Assembly (NCBI GenBank): GCA_029688825.1
Contig: JARUKX010000004.1
Coordinates: forward strand, 124,001 to 188,000
Length of the DNA stretch: 64,000 nucleotides
DNA from: Haloarculaceae archaeon H-GB1-1
GTDB lineage: Archaea; Halobacteriota; Halobacteria; Halobacteriales; Haloarculaceae
Reading direction: 5' to 3'
In this document: in pieces, positions 36,388 to 45,094 of the stretch
How the letters are laid out: each line of letters opens with the position of its first letter
Numbering within the stretch: position 1 is the stretch's first letter
The notes under the pieces: model-generated
What the model was told of the DNA's origin: nothing
What the model saw: the letters and a program-made list of their open reading frames with translations, nothing else
The model's database searches: none
Made by a program: the position numbers and the translations under genes

Positions 36388-36624
36388 GTGACTCTCCCCC
36401 GGAACACCTCGTCGGACGGCAGTAACGAAGGGTCGTCCCCGGACGAGAGGCAGATCCCCCAGGACGACTTCCCTGAAGAGTCGCTCACCCACGTCGTCGA
36501 AGGTCGCGCCGACGGCTCCGAGCGATGTATCCTCTACCCCGCCGACGCTCCACACGACGTCGTCGAGACGAACTGGATCGCCGTCGACGGTTCGGTCCCC
36601 GTCGACGCGGTCGAGAATCGCTAA
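36388..36624 (+). CDS. Small DUF7511-like haloarchaeal protein
   Basis: 78 aa from a GTG (36388). Disordered acidic N-terminus, then a short conserved block with THVVEGRADGSERCILYPAD and NWIAVDGSVPVDAVENR. A recurrent haloarchaeal microprotein, function unknown. Abuts the end of thrC on the other strand. Confidence 0.65.
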   Translation: MTLPRNTSSDGSNEGSSPDERQIPQDDFPEESLTHVVEGRADGSERCILYPADAPHDVVETNWIAVDGSVPVDAVENR

Positions 36625-37698
36625 TCATCCCTTCATGCCGCTCCCCGTGAGCGGGACCACGACGTCCGCGTGCTGGTCGATGCGACCGCGCTCACGGAGC
36701 TCGCGTAGTCCGGCGACTGCGACTGCACTCGTCGGTTCGACCTGAAACCCACCACGCCCGAGTCGCGCGTGCGCTCGGTCGGTCGCCGACCGTGAGATAG
36801 CCAGAACCTCGCCGCCAGTTGCATCGAGAGCGGCGCGAATCTGTCGTTCCCGTGCAGGCTGGCGGATCTGGATGCCGTCCGCGGCGTCGTTCCGGCCCGA
36901 CGACGCGTCCGTACCGTCCGCGAGCGGCGCGACACCGGCCGCCTGCACCCCGACGAGCCGGGGAATCCGGTCGGTCCAGCCCGCCTCGGCGAGCGCCGCG
37001 AAGCCGCGGTAGGCACCGAGAAAGAGCGTCCCGTGGCCCAGCGGGGTGACGACCACGTCGGGGACCGACCAGTCGCGCTGGGCAGCGACCTCGTACGCGA
37101 ACGTCGCCGTTCCCGCGAAGAAGGCCGGGTTCCACGCGTGGCTGGCGTACCACCCACCCTCGTCGTCGACCACACGCTCGACGCAGGCGTCGGTGACGGC
37201 CTGCCGGTCCCCCTCGACGCGGACCACGTCCGCACCCGCTCGCTCGATTGCGCGGAGCTTCGCCGGCTTCGCGTCGGCGGGGACGTAGATCTCGGCGTCG
37301 AGACCTGCTCGCGCTGCGTAGGTGGCGATAGCCGCTCCCGCGTTCCCCGAGGAGTCCTCAACGACGCGCTCGACGCCCAGGTCGACCGCCTGCGAGAGCG
37401 TGGTGGTCGCACCGCGGTCCTTGAAGCTCGCCGTCGGAAACAGGTACTCCAGCTTGAACGACGCGTCCCATTCGGGCGCGTCGACGAGCGGCGTCCACCC
37501 TTCCCCCAGCGAGACCCGCCGTTCCATCGGCAGAAACTCCGAAAACGCCCACAGCCCGTCGCGTTCATCGAGGTCCGAGAACGCCAGCGGACCACCGTCG
37601 GGCAGCGGCGTCTCGGCGTAGTCGAGCGCGTGGCCACACGCACACCGCCAGGCCTCTCGCGGCCCGTACTCGCGACCGCACGCCTCACACTGGTACAT
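36625..37698 (-). CDS. thrC: Threonine synthase (or threonine-synthase-like PLP enzyme)
   Basis: 357 aa. N-terminal zinc ribbon CEACGREYGPREAWRCACG, then LGEGWTPLVDAPE, the PLP lysine in FPTASFKDRGATTTLS, EDSSGNAGAAIATYA, VTPLGHGTLFLGAYRGF as phosphate loop, and a C-terminal VVVPLTGSGMKG. Converts O-phosphohomoserine to threonine, upstream of the two threonine dehydratases in this window. Convergent with the 78-aa gene with one base between them. Confidence 0.93.
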   Translation of the reverse strand: MYQCEACGREYGPREAWRCACGHALDYAETPLPDGGPLAFSDLDERDGLWAFSEFLPMERRVSLGEGWTPLVDAPEWDASFKLEYLFPTASFKDRGATTTLSQAVDLGVERVVEDSSGNAGAAIATYAARAGLDAEIYVPADAKPAKLRAIERAGADVVRVEGDRQAVTDACVERVVDDEGGWYASHAWNPAFFAGTATFAYEVAAQRDWSVPDVVVTPLGHGTLFLGAYRGFAALAEAGWTDRIPRLVGVQAAGVAPLADGTDASSGRNDAADGIQIRQPARERQIRAALDATGGEVLAISRSATDRAHARLGRGGFQVEPTSAVAVAGLRELRERGRIDQHADVVVPLTGSGMKG

Positions 37699-37820
37699 TA
37701 CAGCACTCGACGGCCGCCCCGAAGGAGTAGCTGTCGGCGGATGCTGTGGCTGTACGGTAGCGGTGGCGGTTGCTGTGGGCGGTAGCGGTGCAGGTGCTGT
37801 TGCGGAGGGGCGGTGAGCAT

Positions 37821-37988
37821 CCGGCGGCCTTGCCGCCGGTTCACTTCACGCGAAGCCGAAGGCTGAGCGTGAAGGTAGTTTTTCCCCAAGTTTTTGCAGA
37901 TAGTGAGGGACTTCGTCCCTCATACCATGCGAACGGCGCCACGCGCCGTGAGCAGACGGGGGTTCGCCGCAGGCGAATCCCCCGTCTG
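37821..37988. repeat. Chain of five tri-loop hairpins
   Basis: Intergenic interval 37699-37998 contains successive perfect or near-perfect hairpins, each with a three-base loop: 37821-37839 (8-bp stem, loop ctt); 37844-37874 (8-bp outer cttcacgc/gcgtgaag, inner agcc/ggct, loop gaa); 37904-37922 (8-bp, loop ttc); 37933-37949 (7-bp, loop cac); 37953-37988 (16-bp stem with one bulge, loop gca). An AT-rich segment with tttttccccaagtttttgc lies between the second and third. No ORF of substance. It resembles repeat-derived segments I recall from haloarchaeal intergenic regions, or a structured RNA. Confidence 0.6.
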
Positions 37989-37998
37989 TAAAAAGTGG

Positions 37999-38955
37999 TT
38001 ATACGGTATCGATGTTCGTCCCCACGGAGCAGACGTACTCTCCGGTCGCGACCTGCGGAAGCCGGCGGGTGCGCCAGAAGATGCCGTCGGAGTCGGCGGA
38101 GACTTTGGCCTTCACGGTCCCGAAGACGTCGGTAACCTCGAAGAGCAGGTCACCGCGGGAGACCCGGTCGCCGAGGTCGTGCATGAAGGAGACGACGCCG
38201 CCACAGGGGGTGGCGTACTGCTCGAAGCCGCTGGCGCGGGTCTGCGGTTCCGGGACCACGCGGCCGTCGAGGAAGTCGTAGTACTGGAGGACGTTGAAGA
38301 CGCCCTCGACGCCGGTCTGGATGGAGTGGTCGTCCCAGCCGACGTTGCCGCCGAGTTCGGGGTCGATGGTGGGGACGCCCTCGTCGGGAGCGGCACGGGC
38401 GAGCTGGCCGTCGGGGCCCTTCTGATCGAGGACGTGGCCGCAGCCGAAGACCTTCGCGAGTTCCAGACAGTCCTCGTGGAGGCGGTGGCGCTTCCCACAG
38501 CGGACGCGCGTCTCCTCGATCATGCAGGAGGTCGACCCCTGGTGGAGGTCGAGGACGAGGTCGGCCCGGGTGGCGGCGTCGAAAGTGGCGGCGGCGAAAC
38601 GCTCGCTGGACGTGCCCGTCTCGTCACCGGGATACGCACGGTTCATCTTCGTGTCGTCGATGGGGTTACGATGCTCGGCGACCTGAAAGGCGTGATAGTT
38701 GACGATGCCGACGATGAGGATGGTTCCGGAGATCTCCGCGGGGTCGAGCTGTGGGACGACCCGCTGGACGACGCCGACGCCGTTCAGTTCGTCACCGTCG
38801 CTCGCCGCCTGGATGTAGAGCGTCTTCCCGGACTCCGCGCCGTTCACGACCGCCACGGGGAGTCCGACGGAACTCCCGTCACGAGACTCCCCGACCGGCA
38901 GCCGCCCCGTGTCCATCTCTCCCGGGGCCGCACTCGCCGTACCGAGTTCCGTCAT
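37999..38955 (-). CDS. Succinylglutamate desuccinylase/aspartoacylase family protein
   Basis: 318-aa zinc hydrolase fold (M14-like). Seen: PVAVVNGAESGKTLYIQAAS, then DGDELNG where the usual HGDE motif has His replaced by Asp, NPIDDTKMNRAYPGD, the distal ligand in LVLDLHQGS, and a C-terminal beta-barrel with a lipoyl-like SRGDLLFEVTDVFG. The Glu and second His remain. Substrate unknown; similar SDGDELNG forms recur, from memory, in haloarchaeal homologues. Confidence 0.88.
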   Translation of the reverse strand: MTELGTASAAPGEMDTGRLPVGESRDGSSVGLPVAVVNGAESGKTLYIQAASDGDELNGVGVVQRVVPQLDPAEISGTILIVGIVNYHAFQVAEHRNPIDDTKMNRAYPGDETGTSSERFAAATFDAATRADLVLDLHQGSTSCMIEETRVRCGKRHRLHEDCLELAKVFGCGHVLDQKGPDGQLARAAPDEGVPTIDPELGGNVGWDDHSIQTGVEGVFNVLQYYDFLDGRVVPEPQTRASGFEQYATPCGGVVSFMHDLGDRVSRGDLLFEVTDVFGTVKAKVSADSDGIFWRTRRLPQVATGEYVCSVGTNIDTV

Positions 38956-39045
38956 TATCCACCAAGCGTCGACCCACGGTCTTTAGCAGTTCGATGTGGC
39001 CGCCGGACCGACGCGGTTTTGCCGATTCCGTCCTAAATTCCGGCC

Positions 39046-39318
39046 GTGACCGAAGGCCACGAACCGCCGGTCGAACGCGAGACGGGGACGGCGGCGTTCC
39101 TCGACGCGTTGGACCTCCGGCGGAACGCCCGCCGCGGGTTCGCCATCGGCGTCCTGTTCGCCGTCGCAGTGTACGTCTTCTTCGTCACCATTCCGGGGAC
39201 GTACCGCTCGCCGCTGTACTACGTGGCGCTGGCGTTCGTCCTCGCGGTCGGCGTCGGGGGGCTGGCGACGGTCGGGTTGGTCGCCATTCGGGCGAAGCGG
39301 CTGGCTCAGGAACTCTGA
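39046..39318 (+). CDS. Two-helix membrane protein (DUF7536-like)
   Basis: 90 aa from a GTG. Hydrophilic N-terminus with RRNARRGFAIG, then two membrane helices (about residues 31-48 and 58-80) and a short positive tail IRAKRLAQEL. Positive charges place both ends inside. Function unknown. Its end overlaps the convergent PhoU-TrkA gene by 13 bases. Confidence 0.65.
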   Translation: MTEGHEPPVERETGTAAFLDALDLRRNARRGFAIGVLFAVAVYVFFVTIPGTYRSPLYYVALAFVLAVGVGGLATVGLVAIRAKRLAQEL

Positions 39319-40526
39319 ACGAGGTCGACGAGCCGTTCCGACCCGGTGCGAGTCCCCTTCGCGATGAGGACGTCGCCGACGCGGAGTTCCGTCTCCGGTC
39401 CCGGCGAGACGACCCAGTCCGACCCTTCTCGACCGTCGGCAGTGGTCTCACCGGTCCGGCGGATGGCGATGACGCGCATCCCGGTCTGAGTTTTGACCTC
39501 CATGCCGCCGAGCGTCGTGCCCGCGAGTCGGCTGTCCGATTCGACGACCGCTCGGATGAGGACCTCGTCGCTCTCCTTGACGGCTTCCGCGACGACGGGG
39601 TGGGTCCCGAGGCCGCGAAGGACGCCTTCGCTGATCTCGACCGCGGCGTCGCTGATGACCTCCGTACTCTGTGCGAGGTGGACCATACCCCGGAGCGAGA
39701 TGGGGTCGTCGACGCGGCTCGCGGCCCTGAGCGTCCACGCCTCGAAGCGCGACTGGAGGGCGTCGACCTCGGCTTCGATCTCCATGACCTCCGCGGCGAG
39801 GTCGTCACTGTCGAAGAGGACGGAACCGTACGCGAGGTCGACGGCGAGCTCGCTCATGTTCTTCATCAGGACGATGGAGTCGACGGCCCGTTCGAGGTCG
39901 CCGATGGAGCTCTCGGGCGGTTCGGGCGGCGTGTACGAGTCGCCCGTGGCGTCCTCGTACACCGTGCTGACGCCGGCGAGCGGCCCGCGGAAGAGGGCGA
40001 TGTCGCCGACCTGGACGACCGTCTCCGCGGTGGGATTGAGCAGCCAGTCGCCCTGTCGGCGGATAGCGATCGCCCGAACCCCGGTCTCGGTCTCCAGATT
40101 GAGCGTTCCGAGGTCGGTCCCGGCCAGCCGTGACCCAGGGTCGATTTCGGCGCGAACGAGGGTCTCGACGGCCTCGGGGAGCGCGGCACGCATCGCTTCG
40201 GGGAGGTTGATGTCTTCGAGGACGACCTTCGCGATGTCCCCCGCGGCGTCGCTGATCTTCTCGGCGGCCCCGACGACGCCGAGGACGGGCGCGAGCGCCT
40301 CGGCGTCTTCCGTGGACCGAGACGCCATGAGGAGGCTCATCCGGGCCTGTAGCTGGAGGACATCCATCCGCTCTTCGAGTTCGACGACCTCGGCCGCGAC
40401 CTCGTCGCTCCCGAGCAACACCGCCGAGTACGAGAGATCGATGAGCAACTCCGCGGTGTCCTTCATCTCGGCCAGCAGCTCTTTGACGCTGACTGGCTCG
40501 TACGTCACGTCGTCACCGGCAACCAT
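39306..40526 (-). CDS. Duplicated PhoU-TrkA_C protein
   Basis: 406 aa built as two tandem copies of the same unit: a PhoU-like helical part followed by a TrkA_C (RCK) domain. Repeat 1: LIDLSYSAVLLGSDEVAAEV then LAGTDLGTLNLETETGVRAI; repeat 2: AVDLAYGSVLFDSDDLAAEV then LAGTTLGGMEVKTQTGMRVI. Both halves contain AIRR(x) and VGD(I/V) near the end. Such proteins usually gate potassium or phosphate channels by ligand binding. Cytosolic; no membrane segments. Confidence 0.9.
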   Translation of the reverse strand: MVAGDDVTYEPVSVKELLAEMKDTAELLIDLSYSAVLLGSDEVAAEVVELEERMDVLQLQARMSLLMASRSTEDAEALAPVLGVVGAAEKISDAAGDIAKVVLEDINLPEAMRAALPEAVETLVRAEIDPGSRLAGTDLGTLNLETETGVRAIAIRRQGDWLLNPTAETVVQVGDIALFRGPLAGVSTVYEDATGDSYTPPEPPESSIGDLERAVDSIVLMKNMSELAVDLAYGSVLFDSDDLAAEVMEIEAEVDALQSRFEAWTLRAASRVDDPISLRGMVHLAQSTEVISDAAVEISEGVLRGLGTHPVVAEAVKESDEVLIRAVVESDSRLAGTTLGGMEVKTQTGMRVIAIRRTGETTADGREGSDWVVSPGPETELRVGDVLIAKGTRTGSERLVDLVQSS

Positions 40527-40598
40527 ACCGAACGGTCGTGGGCCGCCGACAAAAAGCGTTGCCCGGTGTGGGCGACGCGCCTGATCCGTCTTCGGCTC

Positions 40599-40769
40599 TC
40601 AGACGCTCTCGATCGATGCTTTCAGCCCTTCGACCGTCTCCTCGTCGAGTTCGAGGTCGGGATGGGCGTCGTTCACGTGTGCTTCGGCCTGTTCCATGAC
40701 TTCGGATTCCGATTCGCCGGTGCAAACGCCGGTACAACCGTCGACTGGGCAGTCGAGTTCGAGCGACAT
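40599..40769 (-). CDS. DUF1059 family small protein
   Basis: 56 aa: SLELDCPVDGCTGVCTGE with three cysteines, then SEVMEQAEAHVNDAHPDLEL, the C-x(n)-H-x-x-x-H pattern of DUF1059, a zinc-finger-like domain. Function unknown. The start at 40769 is favoured because upstream codons in the frame are hydrophobic and arginine-rich. Confidence 0.8.
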   Translation of the reverse strand: MSLELDCPVDGCTGVCTGESESEVMEQAEAHVNDAHPDLELDEETVEGLKASIESV

Positions 40770-41021
40770 GATGCACTCGGAGTATTGCACGTTTGTCGCG
40801 TAATTTTTGTACCAAAAGAAATTGGGAAGTGTAGCAGTGTCACGGTATTTATCCGCACGTAGCCAAAGTATAAGGCAACAACCACATTTTACACGTTTAT
40901 CCAAATTTTACTTCGATAAGTTCCCACATTCGAGCTGGGAAGCCTAAAAACCACCGTCGTGTGTGAGACTGGAACGGAGAAACGGCAACGCTTTTGCCGG
41001 CAGGATGGGAATTTGAGGCAT

Positions 41022-42158
41022 ATGTCCGACGAGCTCAAGAAAGGGCTAGAGGGTGTTCTCGTCGCCGAGTCCGAGTTGAGCAACATCGACGGGGATGCCG
41101 GCCGTCTGATCTACCGTGGCTACGCCATCGAAGACCTGGCACGCGAGGCGAGCTACGAAGAAGTCGTCTACCTGCTCTGGCACGGTCACCTCCCCGACGC
41201 CGAGGAACTCGACTCGTTCCGCTCGAAGATGGTCCCCGAGCGGGCGGTCGACGAGGACGTCCTCTCGACGGTCCGCACGCTAGCCAACGCCGAGGAGAAG
41301 CCGATGGCCGCGCTCCGGACCTCCGTCTCGATGCTCTCCGCGCACGACCCCGACTCCGACGCCGACCCGACGAACCGGGAGGCCGGTCTCCGCAAGGGTC
41401 GACGCATCACCGCGAAGATCCCGACCATCATCGCCGCGTACAACCGCATCCGGAACGGCCAGGAACCACTCGAACCCAGAGACGACCTCGGCCACGCCGC
41501 GAACTTCCTGTACATGCTCAACGGCGAGGAACCCGACGAAGTGCTCGCCGAGACGTTCGACATGGCGCTCGTCCTCCACGCCGACCACGGGCTGAACGCC
41601 TCGACGTTCTCGACGATGGTCACGGCCTCCACGCTGTCGGACCTCCACAGCGCCATCACGAGCGCCATCGGGACGCTGAAGGGGCCGCTCCACGGCGGCG
41701 CGAATCAGGACGTCATGGAGATGCTTCAGACCATCGACCAGAGCGAGTCCGACCCCATCGAGTGGGTCGAGAACGCGCTCGAAGAAGGCCGGCGCATCTC
41801 CGGGTTCGGTCACCGCGTCTACAACGTCAAGGACCCACGCGCGAAGATTCTCGGCGAGCGCTCGAAGGCGCTCGGCGAGGCTGCCGGCGATCTGAAGTGG
41901 TACGAGTACTCCACGAAAATCGAGGAGTACCTCGCCGAGGACAAGGGATTGGCCCCCAACGTCGACTTCTACTCCGCGTCGACGTACTACCAGATGGGAA
42001 TCCCGATCGATCTCTACACCCCTATCTTTGCGATGAGCCGTGCGGGCGGCTGGATCGCTCACGCCATCGAGCAGTACGACGACAACCGTCTCATCCGCCC
42101 ACGCGGACGCTACGTCGGCCCGGAGGATCAGGAGTTCGTCCCGCTCGATGATCGATAG
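41022..42158 (+). CDS. gltA: Citrate synthase
   Basis: 378-aa TCA-cycle enzyme. Seen: LIYRGYAIEDLAREASYEE at the N-terminus, HADHGLNASTFS with the active His, GPLHGGANQDVMEML, GFGHRVYNVKDPRA with the second His, and NVDFYSASTYYQMG with the catalytic Asp. The ATG at 41022 (MSDELKKGLEGV) is the family start. Its last codons overlap the start of the following membrane protein. Confidence 0.97.
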   Translation: MSDELKKGLEGVLVAESELSNIDGDAGRLIYRGYAIEDLAREASYEEVVYLLWHGHLPDAEELDSFRSKMVPERAVDEDVLSTVRTLANAEEKPMAALRTSVSMLSAHDPDSDADPTNREAGLRKGRRITAKIPTIIAAYNRIRNGQEPLEPRDDLGHAANFLYMLNGEEPDEVLAETFDMALVLHADHGLNASTFSTMVTASTLSDLHSAITSAIGTLKGPLHGGANQDVMEMLQTIDQSESDPIEWVENALEEGRRISGFGHRVYNVKDPRAKILGERSKALGEAAGDLKWYEYSTKIEEYLAEDKGLAPNVDFYSASTYYQMGIPIDLYTPIFAMSRAGGWIAHAIEQYDDNRLIRPRGRYVGPEDQEFVPLDDR

Positions 42159-42552
42159 GACGGTGACCGAGCCGGACCTCGGGAGTGGGGAGGACCAGAC
42201 GGAGACTCGCTCGACAGGCACGCTGCTCTTCGTTCTCGGCAGCGGCTTCGCCGTGGTCTTCGCCGGCCTCGCGTACGTGATGGACGTCCCGCCGACTCCA
42301 GTCCCGATTCTCGCGGGCGTCGCTATCGTCGCTACAGGGCTTCGAGTCTGGTCACCCGCCCAGACCTGGCTGGAGGGTCGGGAGGCCCTGCAGAAGCGGC
42401 GCACGCTCCTCCAGCTCGCCATCTACGGCTCGGTCTTCGCACTCTTCGGCGTGGTTCCCACGTCGATCCTCTATCCGTTCCTCTGGACGCTGACGGCGAC
42501 GAGCGCCACGAGTGCGTTCGTCGGCGCGTACCGAACGCTCGGTGGCTCGTGA
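42148..42552 (+). CDS. Small membrane protein coupled to citrate synthase
   Basis: 134 aa from the ATG at 42148, overlapping the gltA stop region. Acidic N-terminus, then membrane helices at about residues 24-44 and 48-66, a hydrophilic loop (SPAQTWLEGREALQKRRT), and two more hydrophobic segments near 80-100 and 103-125. Haloarchaea-type unknown. Confidence 0.7.
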   Translation: MIDRTVTEPDLGSGEDQTETRSTGTLLFVLGSGFAVVFAGLAYVMDVPPTPVPILAGVAIVATGLRVWSPAQTWLEGREALQKRRTLLQLAIYGSVFALFGVVPTSILYPFLWTLTATSATSAFVGAYRTLGGS

Positions 42553-42750
42553 GCGACGGTGGTCGGTCCGCCGGCCAGCATCGACGTCCGACCCCTGTCG
42601 TGCGAAGGTTTATTCGCCGTCCCGTAGGAGATTTTTCGATGAGTACAGTGGTCCGAGCGATTCGAGCACGGGTCTCGCCAGTCGAGGCCCTGAACGGGAC
42701 GCCGGCCGGCACACGACGGTGTTCGAACGGTCGAGGGAGCGGTAGTCACG

Positions 42751-43956
42751 GTGGCTGACGTCGCATTCTGGGCACTGGTCGCGCTCGCGACGCTCACCGG
42801 GCTGGTCACCGCGTGGGCACTCGGCGCGAACAGTAACTCACCGCCGTTCGCGCCCGCCATCGGTGCGAACGCCATCTCGACGATGCGCGCGGCGTTCCTC
42901 ATCGGCATCCTCGCCGCGCTGGGCGCGTTGACGCAGGGCGGCAGTATCTCCGAAACGGTCGGTGCCGGACTCGTCGACGGCGTCGCCATCTCGTCCCTGG
43001 CCGCGACTGCGGGGCTGTTGACCGCGACAGCGTTCATGGCCTTCGGCGTCTACAGCGGCTATCCCGTCCCCGCGGCGTTCGCGACTACAGGTGCGATGGT
43101 CGGCGTCGGTCTCTCGCTGGGCGGCACGCCGGCCGTCGACACCTATCAGCGCATCCTCACCTTCTGGGCGCTCGTCCCGCCCGTCTCGGCCGGCCTCGCC
43201 TACCTCACGGCGACGATACTACGTCGCGACGACATCCCCGAGACGGTCGGTGTTCCGCTGCTCGCCGCCATCGTCGGCGGCATCGTCGCGAACGTACAAC
43301 TGAGCGTCATCCCGTCACCGCCCGGTCAGGAACAGAGTTCGGTCGCGGGCTTCGTCGCCGATCTCGTGGGCACACCCGCCATCGCTGGCGTCGACCTGGC
43401 AGTTGCAGTGACGACGGTCGCCGTCGCAGGGGTGAGCTTCCTGTTCATCCGGCGACGGACGCAGGCCTCCGTCGACAAGGGCATCAAGACGTTCCTCGTC
43501 CTCCTCGGGAGCGTCGTCGCGTTCTCCAGCGGCGGCAGTCAGGTCGGGCTGGCGACCGGCCCGCTGGAGAACCTCTACGGGGCCGAACTGGGTCTGCCCG
43601 GCATCGTCCTGCTCGGGGTCGGCGCGAGCGGCATCCTCGGTGGCGCGTGGATGGGTGCGCCGCGACTCCTGCAAGCGACCTCCCGGGAGTACGCACAGCT
43701 CGGCATCCGGCGGTCCATCGCCGCGCTCGTCCCCGGGTTCATCATCGCCCAGTTGGCCATCGCGCTCGGCATCCCCATCTCGTTCAACAACATCATCATC
43801 TCCGGCGTCATCGGCGGCGGGCTGGCCGGTGGGACCGCCGGCGTCTCCCGGCGAAAGATCGCCGTAACGATCACGTTCTGGGTGCTCACCCTCATCTCGT
43901 CCGTCGCTATCGGGTTCGGCGTCTATCGGGCGTTCGCGTCCGTCCTCAGCGTCTAG
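42751..43956 (+). CDS. PiT-family permease, copy 3
   Basis: 401 aa from a GTG at 42751. N-terminal helix then ALGANSNSPPFAPAIGANAI, and the inverted C-terminal repeat GIPISFNNIIISGVIGGGLA. Similar in layout and in several stretches to the permease at 12003-13181, so the two are recent paralogues. About 11 membrane helices. Phosphate or sulfate as substrate cannot be decided. Followed by a convergent UspA gene. Confidence 0.9.
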   Translation: MADVAFWALVALATLTGLVTAWALGANSNSPPFAPAIGANAISTMRAAFLIGILAALGALTQGGSISETVGAGLVDGVAISSLAATAGLLTATAFMAFGVYSGYPVPAAFATTGAMVGVGLSLGGTPAVDTYQRILTFWALVPPVSAGLAYLTATILRRDDIPETVGVPLLAAIVGGIVANVQLSVIPSPPGQEQSSVAGFVADLVGTPAIAGVDLAVAVTTVAVAGVSFLFIRRRTQASVDKGIKTFLVLLGSVVAFSSGGSQVGLATGPLENLYGAELGLPGIVLLGVGASGILGGAWMGAPRLLQATSREYAQLGIRRSIAALVPGFIIAQLAIALGIPISFNNIIISGVIGGGLAGGTAGVSRRKIAVTITFWVLTLISSVAIGFGVYRAFASVLSV

Positions 43957-43963
43957 AACGCGG

Positions 43964-44395
43964 TCACCGAACGACGGTGACCGTCACCGGGGCCTCGCTA
44001 ACGACCGCCGTCGCCACCGTCCCGAGGAGTCGCCGCGCGAGTTCGTTGCGCTCGCCGCCGTGACCGCCCATGACCACGTGGTCGACGTCGTTGTCGGCGA
44101 CGTATTCGAGAATCGTCTCGGCCGGGTCGCCAGTCTCGACGGCCGTTTCGATCGTGCTGCCGGCCGCTTCGGCCCGCTGTCGCGCGCTCTCGACGATGGA
44201 ATTAGCGTGAGCGTGGGCCTCGTCCCGTCGGTCCGCGTCGGCTTCGAGGACGCCGCCCTCGCTCATCGACTCGTCGAGCGGGGTGACGACGTTCAAGACG
44301 GTGATCTGGGAGTCGAACGTGTCGAGCGCGTGGACCAGTGCGTCGTCGGCCAGCGGAGAGCCATCGAGCGGGACGAGGACGTGCGCGGGAGCCAT
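43964..44395 (-). CDS. Universal stress protein (UspA)
   Basis: 143 aa. Begins HVLVPLDGSPLADDALVHAL and ends with the ATP-binding motif G-x2-G-x9-G (GGHGGERNELARRLLGTVA). Complete single Usp domain. Near a permease gene, as is common in haloarchaea. Confidence 0.95.
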   Translation of the reverse strand: MAPAHVLVPLDGSPLADDALVHALDTFDSQITVLNVVTPLDESMSEGGVLEADADRRDEAHAHANSIVESARQRAEAAGSTIETAVETGDPAETILEYVADNDVDHVVMGGHGGERNELARRLLGTVATAVVSEAPVTVTVVR

Positions 44396-44505
44396 ACCGT
44401 CATCTTGGTGGCAGGCATCAAGAAACCATCCGCCGGGAATGCGGCAGCGACGGGCAGTCGGTGCGGAATCGAAACCACCAACCGCCCGGTCCCGTGAGGG
44501 GGCGT

Positions 44506-44895
44506 ATGGACTTCTTCGTGTACGGAACCCTGACGGACGCCGACCGAGCGGCCGCGGTCTGTTCGTCCGTCGAGTTCCTCGACGACGCGATGCTCGACGG
44601 CCTACACAGGGTCGACGGCCGGTATCCCACGCTCGCCCCCGGTGGGAGCGTCGAAGGACGGATACTCAGAACCGACGCGGTCGACGCACTCGACCGGTAC
44701 GAGGGCGTCGACCGCCGGCTGTACGTCCGGGTCGCGGTTCCGCGAACTGACGGCGGTGAGGTCCAGACGTACGTCGGCGACCCCGACCGACTCGGTATCG
44801 ACGTCGAGTGGCCCGGCGATGGACCGTTCGACGAGCGGGTGGACGGCTACCTTCGGGACGCGGACGTCACCGTCGAACCGACCACCGAATCCTGA
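44506..44895 (+). CDS. Gamma-glutamylcyclotransferase-like (AIG2) protein
   Basis: 129 aa. Starts MDFFVYGTLTDADRAAAVCS with the YGTL substrate loop of the AIG2/GGCT fold, followed by YPTLAPGGSVEGRIL and DRYEGVDRRLYVRVAV with the acidic general base region. Could act on gamma-glutamyl peptides such as gamma-Glu-Cys. Substrate not established. Confidence 0.9.
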   Translation: MDFFVYGTLTDADRAAAVCSSVEFLDDAMLDGLHRVDGRYPTLAPGGSVEGRILRTDAVDALDRYEGVDRRLYVRVAVPRTDGGEVQTYVGDPDRLGIDVEWPGDGPFDERVDGYLRDADVTVEPTTES

Positions 44896-45094
44896 CTGCA
44901 CAGCGACCCCATTTATATAGGATGACGACCGTCATTCTTCCGTCAGACAGGCGTCTCATAGCGTCGCTGTCTCGCGTTTACACTTTCAGTCCGCCTACCG
45001 AGGGTTTAAGTTACACCCGCGACCATTTCCTCCTGCGTCACACGCGTTTTCCCCTTACACTACGCCTAACAAACAGCGCCGGCTAGGCTCACCT

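Noticed and set aside
37821-37988. CRISPR array
   Set aside because: The repeated feature is self-complementarity with three-base loops; there is no repeated 24-40 bp unit with unique spacers.
44911-45086. 51-codon frame at 44922 after a TATA-like atttatatag
   Set aside because: The TATA is only about 10 nt from the ATG, too close for leaderless initiation; no ribosome site and no protein-like composition. The TATA may instead serve ilvA at 45095 with a long leader.
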